DNA from: Mya arenaria
Taxonomy: Eukaryota; Mollusca; Bivalvia; Myida; Myidae
Length of the DNA stretch: 64,000 nt
Reading direction: 5' to 3'
Assembly (NCBI RefSeq): GCF_026914265.1
Contig: NC_069134.1
Span: 11,761,758 to 11,825,757, forward strand
In this document: piece by piece, positions 25,876 to 38,600 of the stretch
How positions within the stretch are numbered: the stretch's first letter is position 1
Layout of the letters: the number at the start of each line of letters is the position of its first letter
Made by a program: the position numbers and the translations under genes
Notes under the pieces: generated by a model
The model's database searches: none
Told to the model about the DNA's origin: nothing
The model's input: only the letters and a program-made list of their open reading frames with translations

Positions 25876-26702
25876 GAAACAGACACTGTCATTCATTAAT
25901 TAAGCGCCACTTGATTTACTTCGCAAAATATATTACACAAATTGTAGTTTGTTAAAAGAATATCATCTGTAAAAGCATTTTCATGAAAATACGTCTCGCG
26001 CAAACAAACGCTTATTAAAATTTTAAAAGATGGCTTATCTAGCTAACTAAAACGACATAAAGCGTTTCACTTTCCCTTATGCATATGACCGTAAGCATTA
26101 TGATCATAATAATAATTAAATATAAATTCAAAAATCTTACTGCAATAGTTATGGATATAAAAAGAATAAAAAGTTTTAAAAGCTTTCGACATATACGATA
26201 GCTCATTTTTATTATTATATAAGATGCCTACGTGCGTTTATCATTTTTGGTAGACTACGTGCGTTTGCCTTATGAAAATGCCAACGTGCGTTTGCCAAAT
26301 TTAAATTCTTCAGAAAATGCATTTGTTTGTGCAAATTGCATCGCACAGAATATTCATAAAACAAATAAAAACCATTATTGAACAACTGAAAGTCAAAACA
26401 ATTGATAAAATGTGGCAATTTATCTTAATATTCGACATTTTAACACTACCTACGTGCGTTTGCATTCATGGACACAATTTGTATCGAAGTGTTCTCGAAA
26501 ACTATGCAGACATGAATGGTGACCAATACACCGATCGAAAGACAAAACAATGCATTCTTTTTTGCGCTATGTCATTTGAACGAACTCTCGCGTATAACAA
26601 AAATATCGATAAGAAACTTACCTTGGTTGACGATCAATCGAGCCAAAATACTACTGGCGTTTGCATTTGTGGTCACGTGACTTTTTTTGCTCATCCCCGG
26701 TG

Positions 26703-27060
26703 AAAATGAAAGGACGATTTAAATTGAATACCTTTAGAGTTGACATATCTTGACCTTACTTGATGTTTAGGAAGAGTTTATTAAGACCTTTCATGGGATT
26801 GTATTGAGGGCTTCTCTGTCAAGGTCAAGGTCACTGAAACTAGAAATAGAAAAACGGTTGAAACTGATTAACTTAGTTAGGATTGACATATCTTGACCAA
26901 ACTGCATTTATAGGAAGAGTTTACGAATATCTTGCATGGGATCGTGTTTGGGGGCCCTAGGGTCAAGGTCACTGTCAATAAAAATAGAAAAGACCCTAGT
27001 AACCCTAACCCTAACCCTAACAATTTTCCGTATTGTAACCAAGTTTGGCCTATAGGAAGA
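26703..27060. repeat. Bivalve dispersed repeat with short telomere-like run
   Basis: Two or more units share 'ttgacatatcttgacc', 'aggaagagttta', 'gggtcaaggtcact' and 'aaatagaaaa'. This is the other half of the repeat interrupted by the long-TIR element. At 27001-27021 three tandem copies of the telomeric hexamer (aaccct) follow 'gaccctagt'. Confidence 0.65.
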
Positions 27061-27784
27061 ATGTTCTTCTGTAAATCATTCAAAACCTGGTCTTGTCGCA
27101 TTTCGGCGTTTCTTGTTGTTGTTTTTTACTTGAATGTAAATGTAATTTGAGCGATGGAATTAACATGCAATATGGTTAAATTATTCATTACCCTTGATAT
27201 ACCCACAAATTAGTGCCCAATAATGCTTGTCGTGCCTAGAATCTTGTTTACTTCAAGGGTAGGTGCAGCGAGAAAAGCCATGGTAATTTCATAGTTAATT
27301 AGATAGCACTGTTCTCCTACGTATATAACACATTCCTGTGAATGTTCTCATACACTTGTTTCCATAGCCTTTGTGGCTTCGTAATCGTTTTGCTAATTAG
27401 TAAACGTTTTGGGAAAGGGCCGTAACTGATGTTGTAAAAACGCGTGACCTAATTTCTTTGAAACGAACTTTATAAACGATGTTTCATTGCATTGTTTCTG
27501 TTTGTTGTTATTATTCATCATATATTGTGTAAATGTATCTTGATGTCAATTTAAATCTAAAAATATATTTCGCTCTTCATATAGAGAGCTGTGGTGCATA
27601 AAACGATAACACACGAACAGTACATATACGTTGAACAGTGTACTTTGACATCACGCAGAGAGTGTTGCTAGGCACCGCTTCTTTCAATGTGTGGAATACC
27701 ATAGCCACGGACTGCAATATGCACGCGCATAGTTCAATAATGGTGAAGGTTGTCAGGGTAAATAATAATTCCACCAATGCTATT

Positions 27785-27870
27785 TACGAGGGACATTCAG
27801 AAAGTAATGCGGCAGGAGGGCTAGTTTGCTGTAGACTGCTTAGAAAAAATGTTCATTATGTCGTTTAAGA
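27785..27870 (+). mobile_element. Solo mariner-like terminus
   Basis: 'tacgagggacattcagaaag' followed by 'taatgcggc' resembles the first bases of mariner elements of the cgaggg(t)cattca type. I found no matching opposite end or transposase nearby, so at most it is a fragment. Confidence 0.4.
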
Positions 27871-28230
27871 TACACTTAACTCACATTAACTCTTAACTCA
27901 CAATGATGTTCAGGAATCAGCAAGGAATAAAGAAAAGCCAGAGATACACATACTCGTATATGTACCTATGCATTTGAAATACGTAATTGTACTTGGTAAA
28001 TGTCTTCATGTATACATTCTTCCATCAGACTTGATATGTAACATAATTAAAAAATAAATTCTCTTAATTTCTTGTATCGTAGACCAAAGAAGTTTTATAT
28101 TAACGTGAACAATAAAAAGCGCTTCATTTTTTTAAAGTTGGCAACAGACGAAGATAGGTTGATATGTCGTTAGATAACCACCTCCCTGAAGAAGCGGGAG
28201 GTACATTGCTGTGTACATGTCGTACATGTT

Positions 28231-28626
28231 GACCTAACCGTGTTCGATTGGTAACTTCGGACTAACGTCCTCAAAATGGATAGGGAGGTTGGTCATAACC
28301 AGCAAATGACCCGTGGTAATTTTGAGGTCAGTAGGACGAAGGTCATGGTCGCGGTGACGTTAAACACAAATAACTTGTCTGATTGATAACTGGAGTGTGC
28401 CTTGGCCTAAGGTCCTTAAACTTTGTAGGGGGGTTGGTCTGACGAACTGATGCCAAATTGACTTTGAGGTTAGTATGTCAAAGGGCACATTCAACACAAA
28501 AAGCTTGTCTAATTAAGAACTACAGAATACTTAGGCCTAAGGTCCTCATGAGGTCATGGCCTGTAAATGCTCCTTATTAATTTTGAGGTCAACAAGTCAA
28601 AGGTCAGTCACAAAACAAAAACCTTG
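28231..28626. repeat. Three tandem units of a bivalve dispersed repeat (118-148 bp)
   Basis: Units at about 28231-28378, 28379-28508 and 28509-28626 share, in order: 'aactggagtgtgcc' type text, 'ggcctaaggtcct', 'tttgaggtcag-a-g-c-aaggtca', 'cacaaa' and a final 'cttgtc'. Strongly diverged. Confidence 0.6.
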
Positions 28627-29563
28627 TTTGGTCAATATAAAGAGAACATTTTGACATGTCGGTCGCTGGGTTTTTCGCTCGGTAGACCAAACCTGCCTGG
28701 ATCTGTAACTAATGAACTATTGGTACTCTCGATTGCAAACTTGATAGCAAATTGCCCATATTCTTTTTTTCTGATCGGAAATATGCACAAAAACACTTTC
28801 AAACCATTTAAATAATTATAAGTATTCGTACATTACTGTGAAACAGTGTGGTTATACCTGACCTCTATTTGAATACTAACGATATTGATAGAAGTCCCAC
28901 TGATCTTATTTTACAATTGCATTATCGTAAAAAGATAACCAGTAATCGTAGCCATATCGTAGTTTCATGAATTACTCCTGTCTTATCTGCATTATACTTC
29001 GTCTATCGCCAACATCCAGTTGAGAGCGGTTTCAGTTTATAACACATCTTGGATAATTATTCAACTGTTGAAAATATTTCCACTAATTACACATTTTGTT
29101 TGTATCATTTTACAATGAAATATGAAAACTGTAACTTGAAAACAAGGGACCAGGCCAACTCTTGAATCCTTACTCATAGTTGATATCTTTTTCTTGCCAT
29201 TTCCGTAGTTTTTGAAATTTCTGTGATAAAAGTATATCATGGAAGTCTACACAAAAGTGTGCGTTTCCCATTTATTTTTAATATATGTGTACTGAACGTT
29301 CACTGGGCAGTGCGTTATTTTAGTGAACCTTTCCCGCCAATAAATAAAGATGATACGTGGCATAAATATGTGTCGATTAAATATCAAATTATAATAAACA
29401 AGCAATTAAAACATAATTGATAAAGAAAGCGAATCTGTCTTAATGGTAAAGTGTTTCTAATGAAAACAACCATATATTACCTATCGAGAAAGAAAGCTTA
29501 GACATACTAAAGACATTTTTTTTCTCGATTTTTGGATATAATACCTGACATAATTTTTTAACA

Positions 29564-30990
29564 GAACAGAACAGAACAGAACAGATATTTTATTAGACTT
29601 ATACAATTGTACATCGTCTTAATACATATAGTTATACATAAGTTCATGTCATTTCTCTAAACAAACTAAGAGGATTTTTTAACAAATTTAAGGCATGTTG
29701 TCAAGCAAAAGTCAAGAATTGATTTCTAAGTAACTAACCTTATAGTATGTATAACTTGATAACATTGGCAGTGAGGACAATTATCTTTAGTAGTGTACTT
29801 ATGTCATGTTATTAATTATTGAGTTGCGTATAACAAATGCTTGTTTCATATATTTACAGACATTCATAATTTCAGTCTTGTCATACGAAGTCAGTAATTT
29901 ATGAAACTTAAAAACAGATGGATTTACATAATACAGTGGTTTTATAAAAAGTTTACGTATTTGCGAATAGCACCTACAAACACAAATGAAATGAAATTCA
30001 TCTTCAATATCTAAGTCATTACAACATAGGCAATAACGTTCATTGCGAGATATATTGTTGCGTGCATATCTTCCGGTTTGTATTCTCAACGGATGTACAG
30101 AAACTCTAAGCTTGACAAAGTATAAACGTAAATTTTTAGGCGCTAAATCTAGATATTTTTCATACTCGAAAGAGGTTTTAAATAGTCTATACATGTCTAA
30201 AACAGTACTCTTACTAATATTTCCGTACCACTCTTGTTTAAAAGTATCTATCACTCTACACTTAAATTCGCATATGAATGTGTTAACACATATAGCACTT
30301 GGGTTATCAAATACATATGCAAATCCATAATCGTTTAACAATTTTTTAACATTAGAGACCCAGTTTACACACCCTTTATTACAATCATTAATAGCCTGGG
30401 TGTAAACATATTGGATACTAATATTAGTACTACGATTAAGTTTGAAAAAGTATTTTATAATTCTGACATACCTATTGATATATAAGGGATATCTCCCGAG
30501 TTCTCCATATACTGTAGCATTACATGTGTTTATTTTAACTTGCATCAATCGCTTACAGAATTTTAAATGTATACGTTCTATTTCTTTTGACTTAGTATAA
30601 CCCCATATTTCACATGCATAATTCAATATCGAACCAACAAAAGCATCAAATAATTGACAAAACAGTTTAGGACTTAGGTCATATTCTTTGCATTTATATA
30701 ATAATATATTCATAGCTTTAAGGGCTTTCCCAACCAAATGCTCTTGGTTAAATGTATAACTTCCAGTATAATTTATTACAGTTCCTAAATAGTTAAAGTT
30801 ATCAACTACTTCGATAGTATGACCATTATATAACCAATTCTCATCTTGACGTAGTCCACCGCGTTTACGAAAAACCATTATCTTAGTCTTAGATGTATTT
30901 ACTTTTAGACCCCATGCATTGCAATACAAATAGAGGTTATCTAAATGGGATTGGACTTCCTGTGGAGACTTGCCTAAAATGGCCATATCA
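29564..30990 (-). mobile_element. 5'-truncated LINE (reverse transcriptase C-terminus)
   Basis: A 395-residue minus frame (30986-29799) covers the end of a non-LTR reverse transcriptase. It begins just after the catalytic YADD region, continues with LKVNTSKTKIMVF and NFNYLGTVI, then a thumb-like region (FCQLFDAFVGSILNYACEIWG) and a C-terminal Cys/His motif (YCLCCNDLDIEDEFHFIC). This arrangement is usual in CR1/L2/Jockey-type LINEs of molluscs. The element ends in tandem TTCTG units (29564-29586 on the plus strand, acagaacaga). A stop lies just upstream of the first methionine, consistent with truncation on insertion. The frame is open to the end, so the copy is fairly young. Clade not settled. 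Confidence 0.85.
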
Positions 30991-30999
30991 TTTTAAGAT

Positions 31000-32529
31000 A
31001 AGTGAACTTCTTTTGAAAAAAATATAATCAACTGCTTCGACTCTACTCTGCATATGCTACATATTTATACGAAGAGTAAATTTCTCGCTCAAAATATTTA
31101 TTTATTTAGAATGAACAGTAACAATTGAATAATCTGACCGAATGTTCATAGATAATTATGCATGTGGTTATGCAATTCGTTTTTATATAAGTTAGGTTTT
31201 TCAAAAAATAAAAAGTACGATTATTGATTGTATATTTTCATTGAATCCATTTAACTTCTAGTAAATATAGAATAAGAACAAAAGTATGAGCTGTGAATTT
31301 GATGCAAGCCTGACCATGTTTCAATAGTCTATACATTAGTAATGCTTAACTAGATTTCATTATTATTTATGTGCGGACCTATAAAGATATTGTTTTTTCC
31401 ACAGTTCGATTCACAATACTGAATACTACAGCAAACAACATATATTTCCGTTGGCGTCGTTATTGCCATTTGGGCGTTGCCCTTGTTAGCCAGCAAGCCA
31501 CCGTTTTAATAAAGCAAATACGGCTTAAGATTGTAAATTTCCTGGCTAATCCCGCTTTCGGCGTAAACTGTTTTTCAATACAAATTGTCCCTAGGTCCCG
31601 TTTTAATAAGATAAGGTCACCCCGTAAAGGTACGGGTGAAGTCTATACGATAAATGTGTTTATGGGCTTTATTGAACGGGGGCCTGGCATTTTAGCGTTA
31701 CTTCATCAATGTGTTCAAATTGACTATATAATTCAAAATGCATAAAGTTAAAACACTGAATTCACGTTTTAACGCCATTCATATGATATACTAGGCTGTT
31801 ATATCGTAGCCATCATTCATGAACCAAATTCAGTGCGCCGCTGATATGTAGCTCAGATCACACAGTCTTTATCAGCGGGGATGTGTCGATCTGTCCGTCC
31901 GTCCGCTGATAACGGCCCATATCTCGCATGTACACCTTCGTGCCAGAGTCCAACTTGGCTTCATGGGCAAATAGATCAGCCATAGTTTTACTGTTTTGGA
32001 AAATATATGAAAGGGGTAAGGATATTTGATTGTTTCTGTTGTTGAATAACGCGTTTAACTTGTACTTTTTATTAAACGGTCATTTTCATTTAATTTTCAA
32101 AAAGAGTGACATTGCTATTTTAACTTACTCTCCTGATAACGTAACTTTATATAACTGACTTATTCTAGAATCTGCATGAATATTTTGTAAGGATATTTTC
32201 CGTAACTGATATGCCCAAACACCCTGCTTTCGAGGCTATGTTTATTGTATTTTATACACAAAAAATGCTTCAAAGTGTCCTATAGCAAACTCGTTTGAAA
32301 ATAAACATATGATTTACCATAACCTTTATCCGTGGACCTGTATGTTCTCCAAGGCTCAAGCGGACTTTGATGGAATTTACTTTGTACGTTCATATACTAT
32401 AAGTACACCTTACGTCTTTCTCTAAACCTGCTGTTGCGTTCGTCATATTCTGTGATACCAATATGTAAATATTTAGTCGTAATAACTGTTATAGAGGTAA
32501 ACTTCATATGTTACGTTTTCTCTCCCCAG
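31000..32529. other. Intergenic, upstream of the large membrane-protein gene
   Basis: No gene supported. A more GC-rich block at about 31430-31730 contains an open frame of 124 residues that I do not recognise and is probably repeat-derived. The 5' UTR exon of the next gene should lie somewhere here, because its start codon directly follows a splice acceptor (ctctccccag ending 32529). Confidence 0.4.
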
Positions 32530-32662
32530 ATGATGTTGCGGTCATTGCTGATGTGTGTAGGATGCCTGCTGGGGTCGACCCTCGGGCAACCATCCACAAC
32601 ACCCCCGCCTTACCAATACCAGACGTGTGCTCCACCCAACACAACTCAACTTTCAAAAACCT
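32530..32662 (+). other. Coding exon 1: signal peptide
   Basis: Two adjacent ATGs follow directly after the acceptor ctctccccag. The product starts with a hydrophobic signal peptide, followed by a Thr/Pro-rich stretch ([13 protein letters not shown]). The donor t|gtaaac leaves phase 1, which fits exon 2. The first methionine is chosen because the upstream in-frame sequence is intronic. Confidence 0.75.
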
Positions 32663-35600
32663 GTAAACATGGCTCTTAATAAAGTTAAATAACTTACGAT
32701 TTTTAAAACTGAATAATATGTGGCCATATTGTAAATCATAACGAGTTGACTGATAAGTTGTAATTAGGTCAAATAAAACTTATATGTGTGGTTCCTGTGA
32801 CATGTCTTAAAGCATAAGGGTAGGTATGCCGGTTTTGTCCTTTTTTATGTAACATGTCCTTTTTCTCATTTATATGCATGTAACTTATGGCTGTATATGT
32901 TGTGTTCTAAACACTACTTGTATGTACCTCTTAACTTTACTCTGTCGCAGGCCGCGTTTTCAACCTGCTTTGTAACATAGATGTACGGTGAGTGTTTTTT
33001 GCACTATTCACCACATACTACATTAATGAGGCTCTCTAAGTGCGCAGGACACAAGGGTTCGGGTAAGATGGCTTGTCACATCAAATCTTAAGCAGGTTCA
33101 CGTGGAAATCTTAAGAAGCTGACCAATGATGGCTGATGCTAAAATATGAACTGGTATATCCAGGAATATGTGTCTGCCATTTACTTCAGGTGACGAACTT
33201 TTGTCCAGAAAACAGACATGTTACTTTAATATTGAACATAATGTCTGAGCTGCAAATAATTCAATAGTATTAGCGTATGCAAAATGCTATTCATTACTAA
33301 CACATAAGTTCAATATTATCTCTCGAAAGGATTATCCTCATTTACGGACGTTGACACAATTTTCTGGCAGTTGAGATGATGTTTGTAGGTTTATTAAAGT
33401 TGTGAAACAACTCTACAAATGTCACAACTTTCATCAACCTTCTAGCATCACCAACATGAAGGCTGTCATTTTTTCTGTTCAACAAAGAAATCCGAAAGTC
33501 TCCGGTATATTCGTACTCACCGCTTTCGTATCAATTCGTAACCGTGATTCGTATCTTTTCGGAACAAAATTTCTTAAAGAAATACGAAAAAAAAGTGTAG
33601 GGTCGTCGGTTAAATTTAGGGTCGGTCAGGCCCCGGAACCATACATATTATTTTGTTTATCCTTATGGAATTAATTTATCAGTCCATTCATATTTTTATC
33701 ACAAGTTAAATATTTCATATGTTACCCAGATTCATTGTACTTACCTCTAATGATGTGCACCATTATATGTCTGTTGGATATAATGATACCAACCGACTTT
33801 ATAATTCCTCTTTATATTGCATTGACAATTTCTGATTAGCTGCAATTATATAAGACACGCTCTTGCTATATACTGGTTAACTAGAAACCAAATATAGCGT
33901 GCTGTTACAGTAGTATATTCAATCTATGTCGTACTTTCAGTGCCGGCAGGAACGGTTATGCCGCCTGTACCAACGATACCATCCACGTTCCAGGTGCGAG
34001 TGGAAGCTAACATTCTGGACAAGAAAACCACAATCGTGGCCGAGGAGTACTATGACATGCTGAACAACCGGGCCGCATTACGGACCATCACGAACAATAC
34101 CGAAGATTACATGATTTTCGACTATACCAATGATCAAATCATCTACGACGTCAGTAAGTTCTTGGAAGCTGTCGACCGTTGTTATTATAACAAGTGATAT
34201 TAAGCTCTTATGTCTGGATATATCATATTTTTGTTTAAAGGAGTGATAGCCTTTTGCGTTTACCAAACATTTACAATGAACATATTATACCAATTCAAAT
34301 GAATAGACTATGCAAGAAAAGTCATTCACCCTTAAATCAGCTATAATTTGAGTTATTGGAATTATAGTTCTGCGTTTCATGTATCTCATTTTTGTAGACG
34401 GCATTTGTTATGCCGACGACATGAAGTACGATGATAACCAGCTATTGTTTGGTATGAAACTACAGCAGGGTTCGGGAGTTCCCCACATATACACGACGGC
34501 TGATACCCTCCACTTCGCCAAAAACAACGGTTTGGTAAGTCGAGCTCTAGACTCCGGTATGTAATTGTTTCTGTATAAACTTGCCATTGTTGTAATGAGA
34601 ATAAGAATCAAGAGTGTGCATCGCGATAAACCCTCTGCCAATCATAGGTGGGATGGGTGTGTGTGTGTGTGTGGGGGGGGGGGGTTACATTATACATATG
34701 CGAATGAAAAAAATAACCATACTAAACGAACTTATTATCAATATAAAGTAATGGGAATTTATTTTCTGACTTTCATTCAGTCTTTTGGTCTGATGGAAAC
34801 GATACTATACGGTGCCATTTACGGGCACTACGCAGTGTCATGTACGGGCACTACGCGGTACCGTGTACGGGCACTACGCAGTGTCATGTACGGGCACTAT
34901 GCAGTACCATGTACGGGTTATACGCATTACCATGTACGGGCACTACGTAGCGTCATAGACGGGAACTACGCAGTACCATGAAGGGTAATACGCATTACCA
35001 CGTACGTGCACAACGCAGTGCAATGTACGGGCACTACGCAGTACCATATACGAGTTATACGCATTACCATGTACGGGCACTACGCAGTGTCATGTACGGG
35101 CACTACGCAGTACCACGTTCGGGTTATACGCATAACCAGGTACGGGCACTACGCAGTGTCATGTACGGGCACTACGCAGTACCATGTAGGGGTTATACGC
35201 ATTACCATGTACGGGCACTTCGCAGTGTCATGTACGGGCACTACTCAGTACCATGTACGGGCACTACGCAGTACCATGTACGGGTTATACGCATTACAAG
35301 GTACGGGCACTACGCAGTGTCATGTACGGGCACTACGCAGTACCATGTAGGGGTAATACGCATTACCATGTACGGGCACTTCGCAGTGTCATGTACGGGC
35401 ACTACGCGGTACCATGTACGGTTTATTCGCATTTTCATGTACGGGCACTACGCAGTGTCATGTACGGGCACTACGCAGTACCATGAAGGGGCACTATGCG
35501 GTACCATGTACGGGCACTATGTTGTACCATGGACAGGCACTACGCGTTGTCATGTACGGGCAATACGCGGTGCCATGTACGGGCAATACGCGATGCCATG

Positions 35601-38600
35601 TACGGGCAATACGCGTTGCCATGTACGGGCAATACGCGTTGCCATGTACGGGCAATACGCGGTGCCATGTACGGGCAATACGCGGTACCATGTACGGGCA
35701 ATACGCGGTGCCATTAAAACTGGCTCTTACAGCAACACACGTACATGTAAAATCTCTATACTGGTTTGTTTTATTGCAGTTGTACATGGGTCGAAAGGCA
35801 GTCCGAGGCATCCAGTGTGACTGGTGGCGCTCCTGTATGTACTGGGGCATGCTTCAGTCCAACTTCACACTCGACTATTACTTCACAGGTACTACGGACA
35901 TGCTGTTACACTTCCTTTGATACGTTAGTCTGTGTTGACGAATTGTTTGATATATCACGTTTTAAGAAAATTAAGTGAACGTGTTGTTGCGGTGTGTGTA
36001 TTGTTGGGAAGCAGACCCTTTTCATTCAGCCTTTAGTTAAAACACTCACTATTTGGAGCTGCTGGGCTTATTCTTGTTAGTGCTTTTATTTCATTGTTGA
36101 TAGAAATAATACTTTAACCATGCTTAAACATTTGTGACTAGATTAATGTTAAGTAGACGTAAAAACGATTCGTTTGACAAGAATAAAAATAGTTGAAATT
36201 ATTATATTTCAATATTTCCTGCAGCGATGTACACCAACTATACATGGCTTGAGCCGGACAATAGTCACGTGGTTCCGATTCGTGCCGAGATTACTGGAAA
36301 TCAGTACGTCGCGCAAATCAACGGTGCAATGTACAAGACATTGCACCGCGTATACGAATACTTCGATTTCCGCCATTCCATTTGGGCACCAGAGGCGAAA
36401 TTCCTGGTATGAACATACTCTGACCAATTTCTTCTTTGTTTAATCAAAATTTATATCAATAATCTGAACTCGCTTTTCCAAAATTGCGGTCCCTTGGTAA
36501 CATATAGCCGACATTGCAATATTCACGACTTTTACGTCAAGAAAGATAATGCTGTCATTTTCAAAAAATGTTTATCCGAATCATCGTTAATCCGATTTTT
36601 TTACCACGGTCCCGACGCATTCGGATTAACGATGTTTAAATGTATGAACAAAAGTAACAGATTAAATACCGTTTAAAGTATTGTTTTTTTCTGTAATTCT
36701 GCACAAATGACAAATGTTTTACATGAATCGCGGTGACATGTTCAACGGTACAATTGTGCTTCAATGCAATGTGCAATTCATTGTTTTCCAGCCTCCTCGG
36801 GGCTTAAAGTGTGCAGGCCGGACGAGCACGAAGCCAGTCCCCAACCTCACGGCCCAGTATTCCTACCGTGAGGAGATCGTGGACTCTCTAGACAGCGCCA
36901 TCTCTCAGGCTGATGTATGTTAAATGTTGACCTATTGGATTATTCTTTAAGCTGTACGGGAATGATAATCCTGTACTGTGAAATCTGGGTGATGCGTCAT
37001 TTCTTTCTACATGAATGCGATCTGATAAATCATTTGAGATTTTTGTTACGGATAATCTTCACCAGAGCTCCCGGCAGTTCTTTTCTATGTATATCAAAGG
37101 ATATCTTTATACGGGCAATGTCTTACATATAGCATGACGTAAGTAAACGCTTACGGCTCCCACTACCAAAATTATTGAAAATTATTCCTAAATTTGCGAA
37201 GCGTGAGTTATGTATAATTTCAAGTACGTGCAATATATGAAGTAATTGTATCATCAGTGTATCGTATTGTGAAGGTGAGCAATTAATCAACAACTGAACA
37301 TATGTTTATGGCCCTGCCTACTGTTTACCATTAAAGTTACTTAAACTTATTGTATTACGCAAAATTTTGAAATATATGTTACATTTGTACAAAAAATTAG
37401 CTGAGTTTAACACCATTAGCATCTTGCGCAGTACTGCAGTGTGTCTTTTATTCTGCAAAAGCTGTTTCTCCCCAAAACAAATTTCGTTCAATTTTCATTC
37501 TGCCACTTTGATCATTACTTGGACCATTACCCCCAGAGGTAAATGTCGGGCATATATACGCAGCATATGAAATAGATTCAAACTCGTTAAGAAGTTTAAA
37601 TACCTTGAAAGAGCATTTATTTTTCAAAATATGTATTAAAGTTGACTTCTATGAGATAATACTCATATAAAACTGAACCTAAATGTAGAATTGATATGCA
37701 TGTATAATGTACACTCGAAACATTGTGTACGAACTCATATACAGGTAAAAAGAAAAGATTAAATGCTCTGTACACCTTTTCATCGGCTAGTTGTGGTTGA
37801 TTTTGACTTCCAGATAAAACTATTCACTGACGATGTGAAAGGTCGTGGAAAGGAGACGATACGGGTTTGCCGTACCGAGTCGAGCACGTGTTTATAGATA
37901 ATGCGTCGATAGTGCTGCGATAATCAGCTTTCCAAACTATTTGATATGTCTTTATTTCTCTGATGACGATAAGTGCCCATTTATTGACTTGATTTGATTG
38001 AACAATTCATATTGGCATTGAGATTTTATGAGAGCATTATTTAACAAAAACAGGGCAGGTGGTCGGTGTTTTGTGTTGTCCCTGCGTTATTTAGACACAT
38101 ATTTTGTGAAAATAGATTTTACACTGTCTTGATGATCGTATGTTTGAAGTCACTAATCGTAACTGTTCATGATAGATTCAACTGTACGTACGTACATGGT
38201 GTCTCATCGGATTTGCTCATGAAGGCACACATACGAGTCAATTTATTAACGAAACCAAATGTGTTTGTAATTTAGTTCAGTTTATCTGATTTTTTTGTTT
38301 GTCTATTCAACATATTCCATATGTTATCATTCACATATTTATCACAGAAGACATACTGACCTGCTACATATCACAGCTCACATGACTGTGTCGAATGTTA
38401 TGACCCGTATTGAATACATTGCATGTAATAATAACCATGTTGCAAGGCATTACATACATGTGAACGCGTTTACATTCTCTACACCCAGGTGTACTACGAC
38501 TATTCCTACAAGCTGGTTCGGTTCGACTACCGGCCCGGAAATGTCTACCCTTACTACACCAGCAACCCCGTCACAGAGATCCATGACTACAGCACAGGTA

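Larger units (their letters stand above)
23438..26702. mobile_element. 3.3-kb DNA element with ~480-bp terminal inverted repeats
   Basis: The left arm (23438 to about 23911) and right arm (about 26213 to 26702) are inverted near-copies starting 'caccggggatgagc'. AAAAT flanks both ends (23433-23437 and 26703-26707), a 5-bp target duplication. The sequence on either side rejoins into one copy of a bivalve dispersed repeat. Each arm keeps an open frame (97 and 128 residues, reading outward) whose translations agree at most positions, and holds repeats of 'cctacgtgcgtttgc'. No transposase is recognised. The interior carries a broken C2H2 zinc-finger gene and a 92-bp foldback. The superfamily is unknown; I do not see features of a virus-like element. 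Confidence 0.75.
33941..36914 (+). other. Coding exons 2-6: ectodomain repeat A
   Basis: Encodes a beta-rich domain starting [17 protein letters not shown]. It passes through ADTLHFAK, then [21 protein letters not shown] (exons 3-4), VPIRAEITG and VYEYFDF (exon 5) and [10 protein letters not shown] (exon 6). The second half of exon 6 ([14 protein letters not shown]) begins repeat B. Splice phases at the five exon ends are 1, 0, 1, 0, 0. Confidence 0.8.

Noticed and set aside
23438-26702. Reading the long-TIR element as a Polinton or other virus-like element
   Set aside because: Short (3.3 kb), a 5-bp rather than 6-bp duplication, ends unlike Polintons, and no capsid, polymerase, integrase or envelope-like frame seen.
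31371-31745. 124-residue plus-strand frame in a GC-richer block
   Set aside because: No recognisable motif; probably repeat-derived.
32951-32987. A 37-bp candidate exon (cgcag acceptor, acg|gtgagt donor) between exons 1 and 2
   Set aside because: It translates without a stop but leaves phase 2, which does not fit exon 2 (needs phase 1). Exon 1 joins exon 2 directly in phase.
34565-35920. Long open frames (up to 280 codons) in intron 3
   Set aside because: They are translations of the 23-bp array, open on both strands because of the 69-bp trimer.
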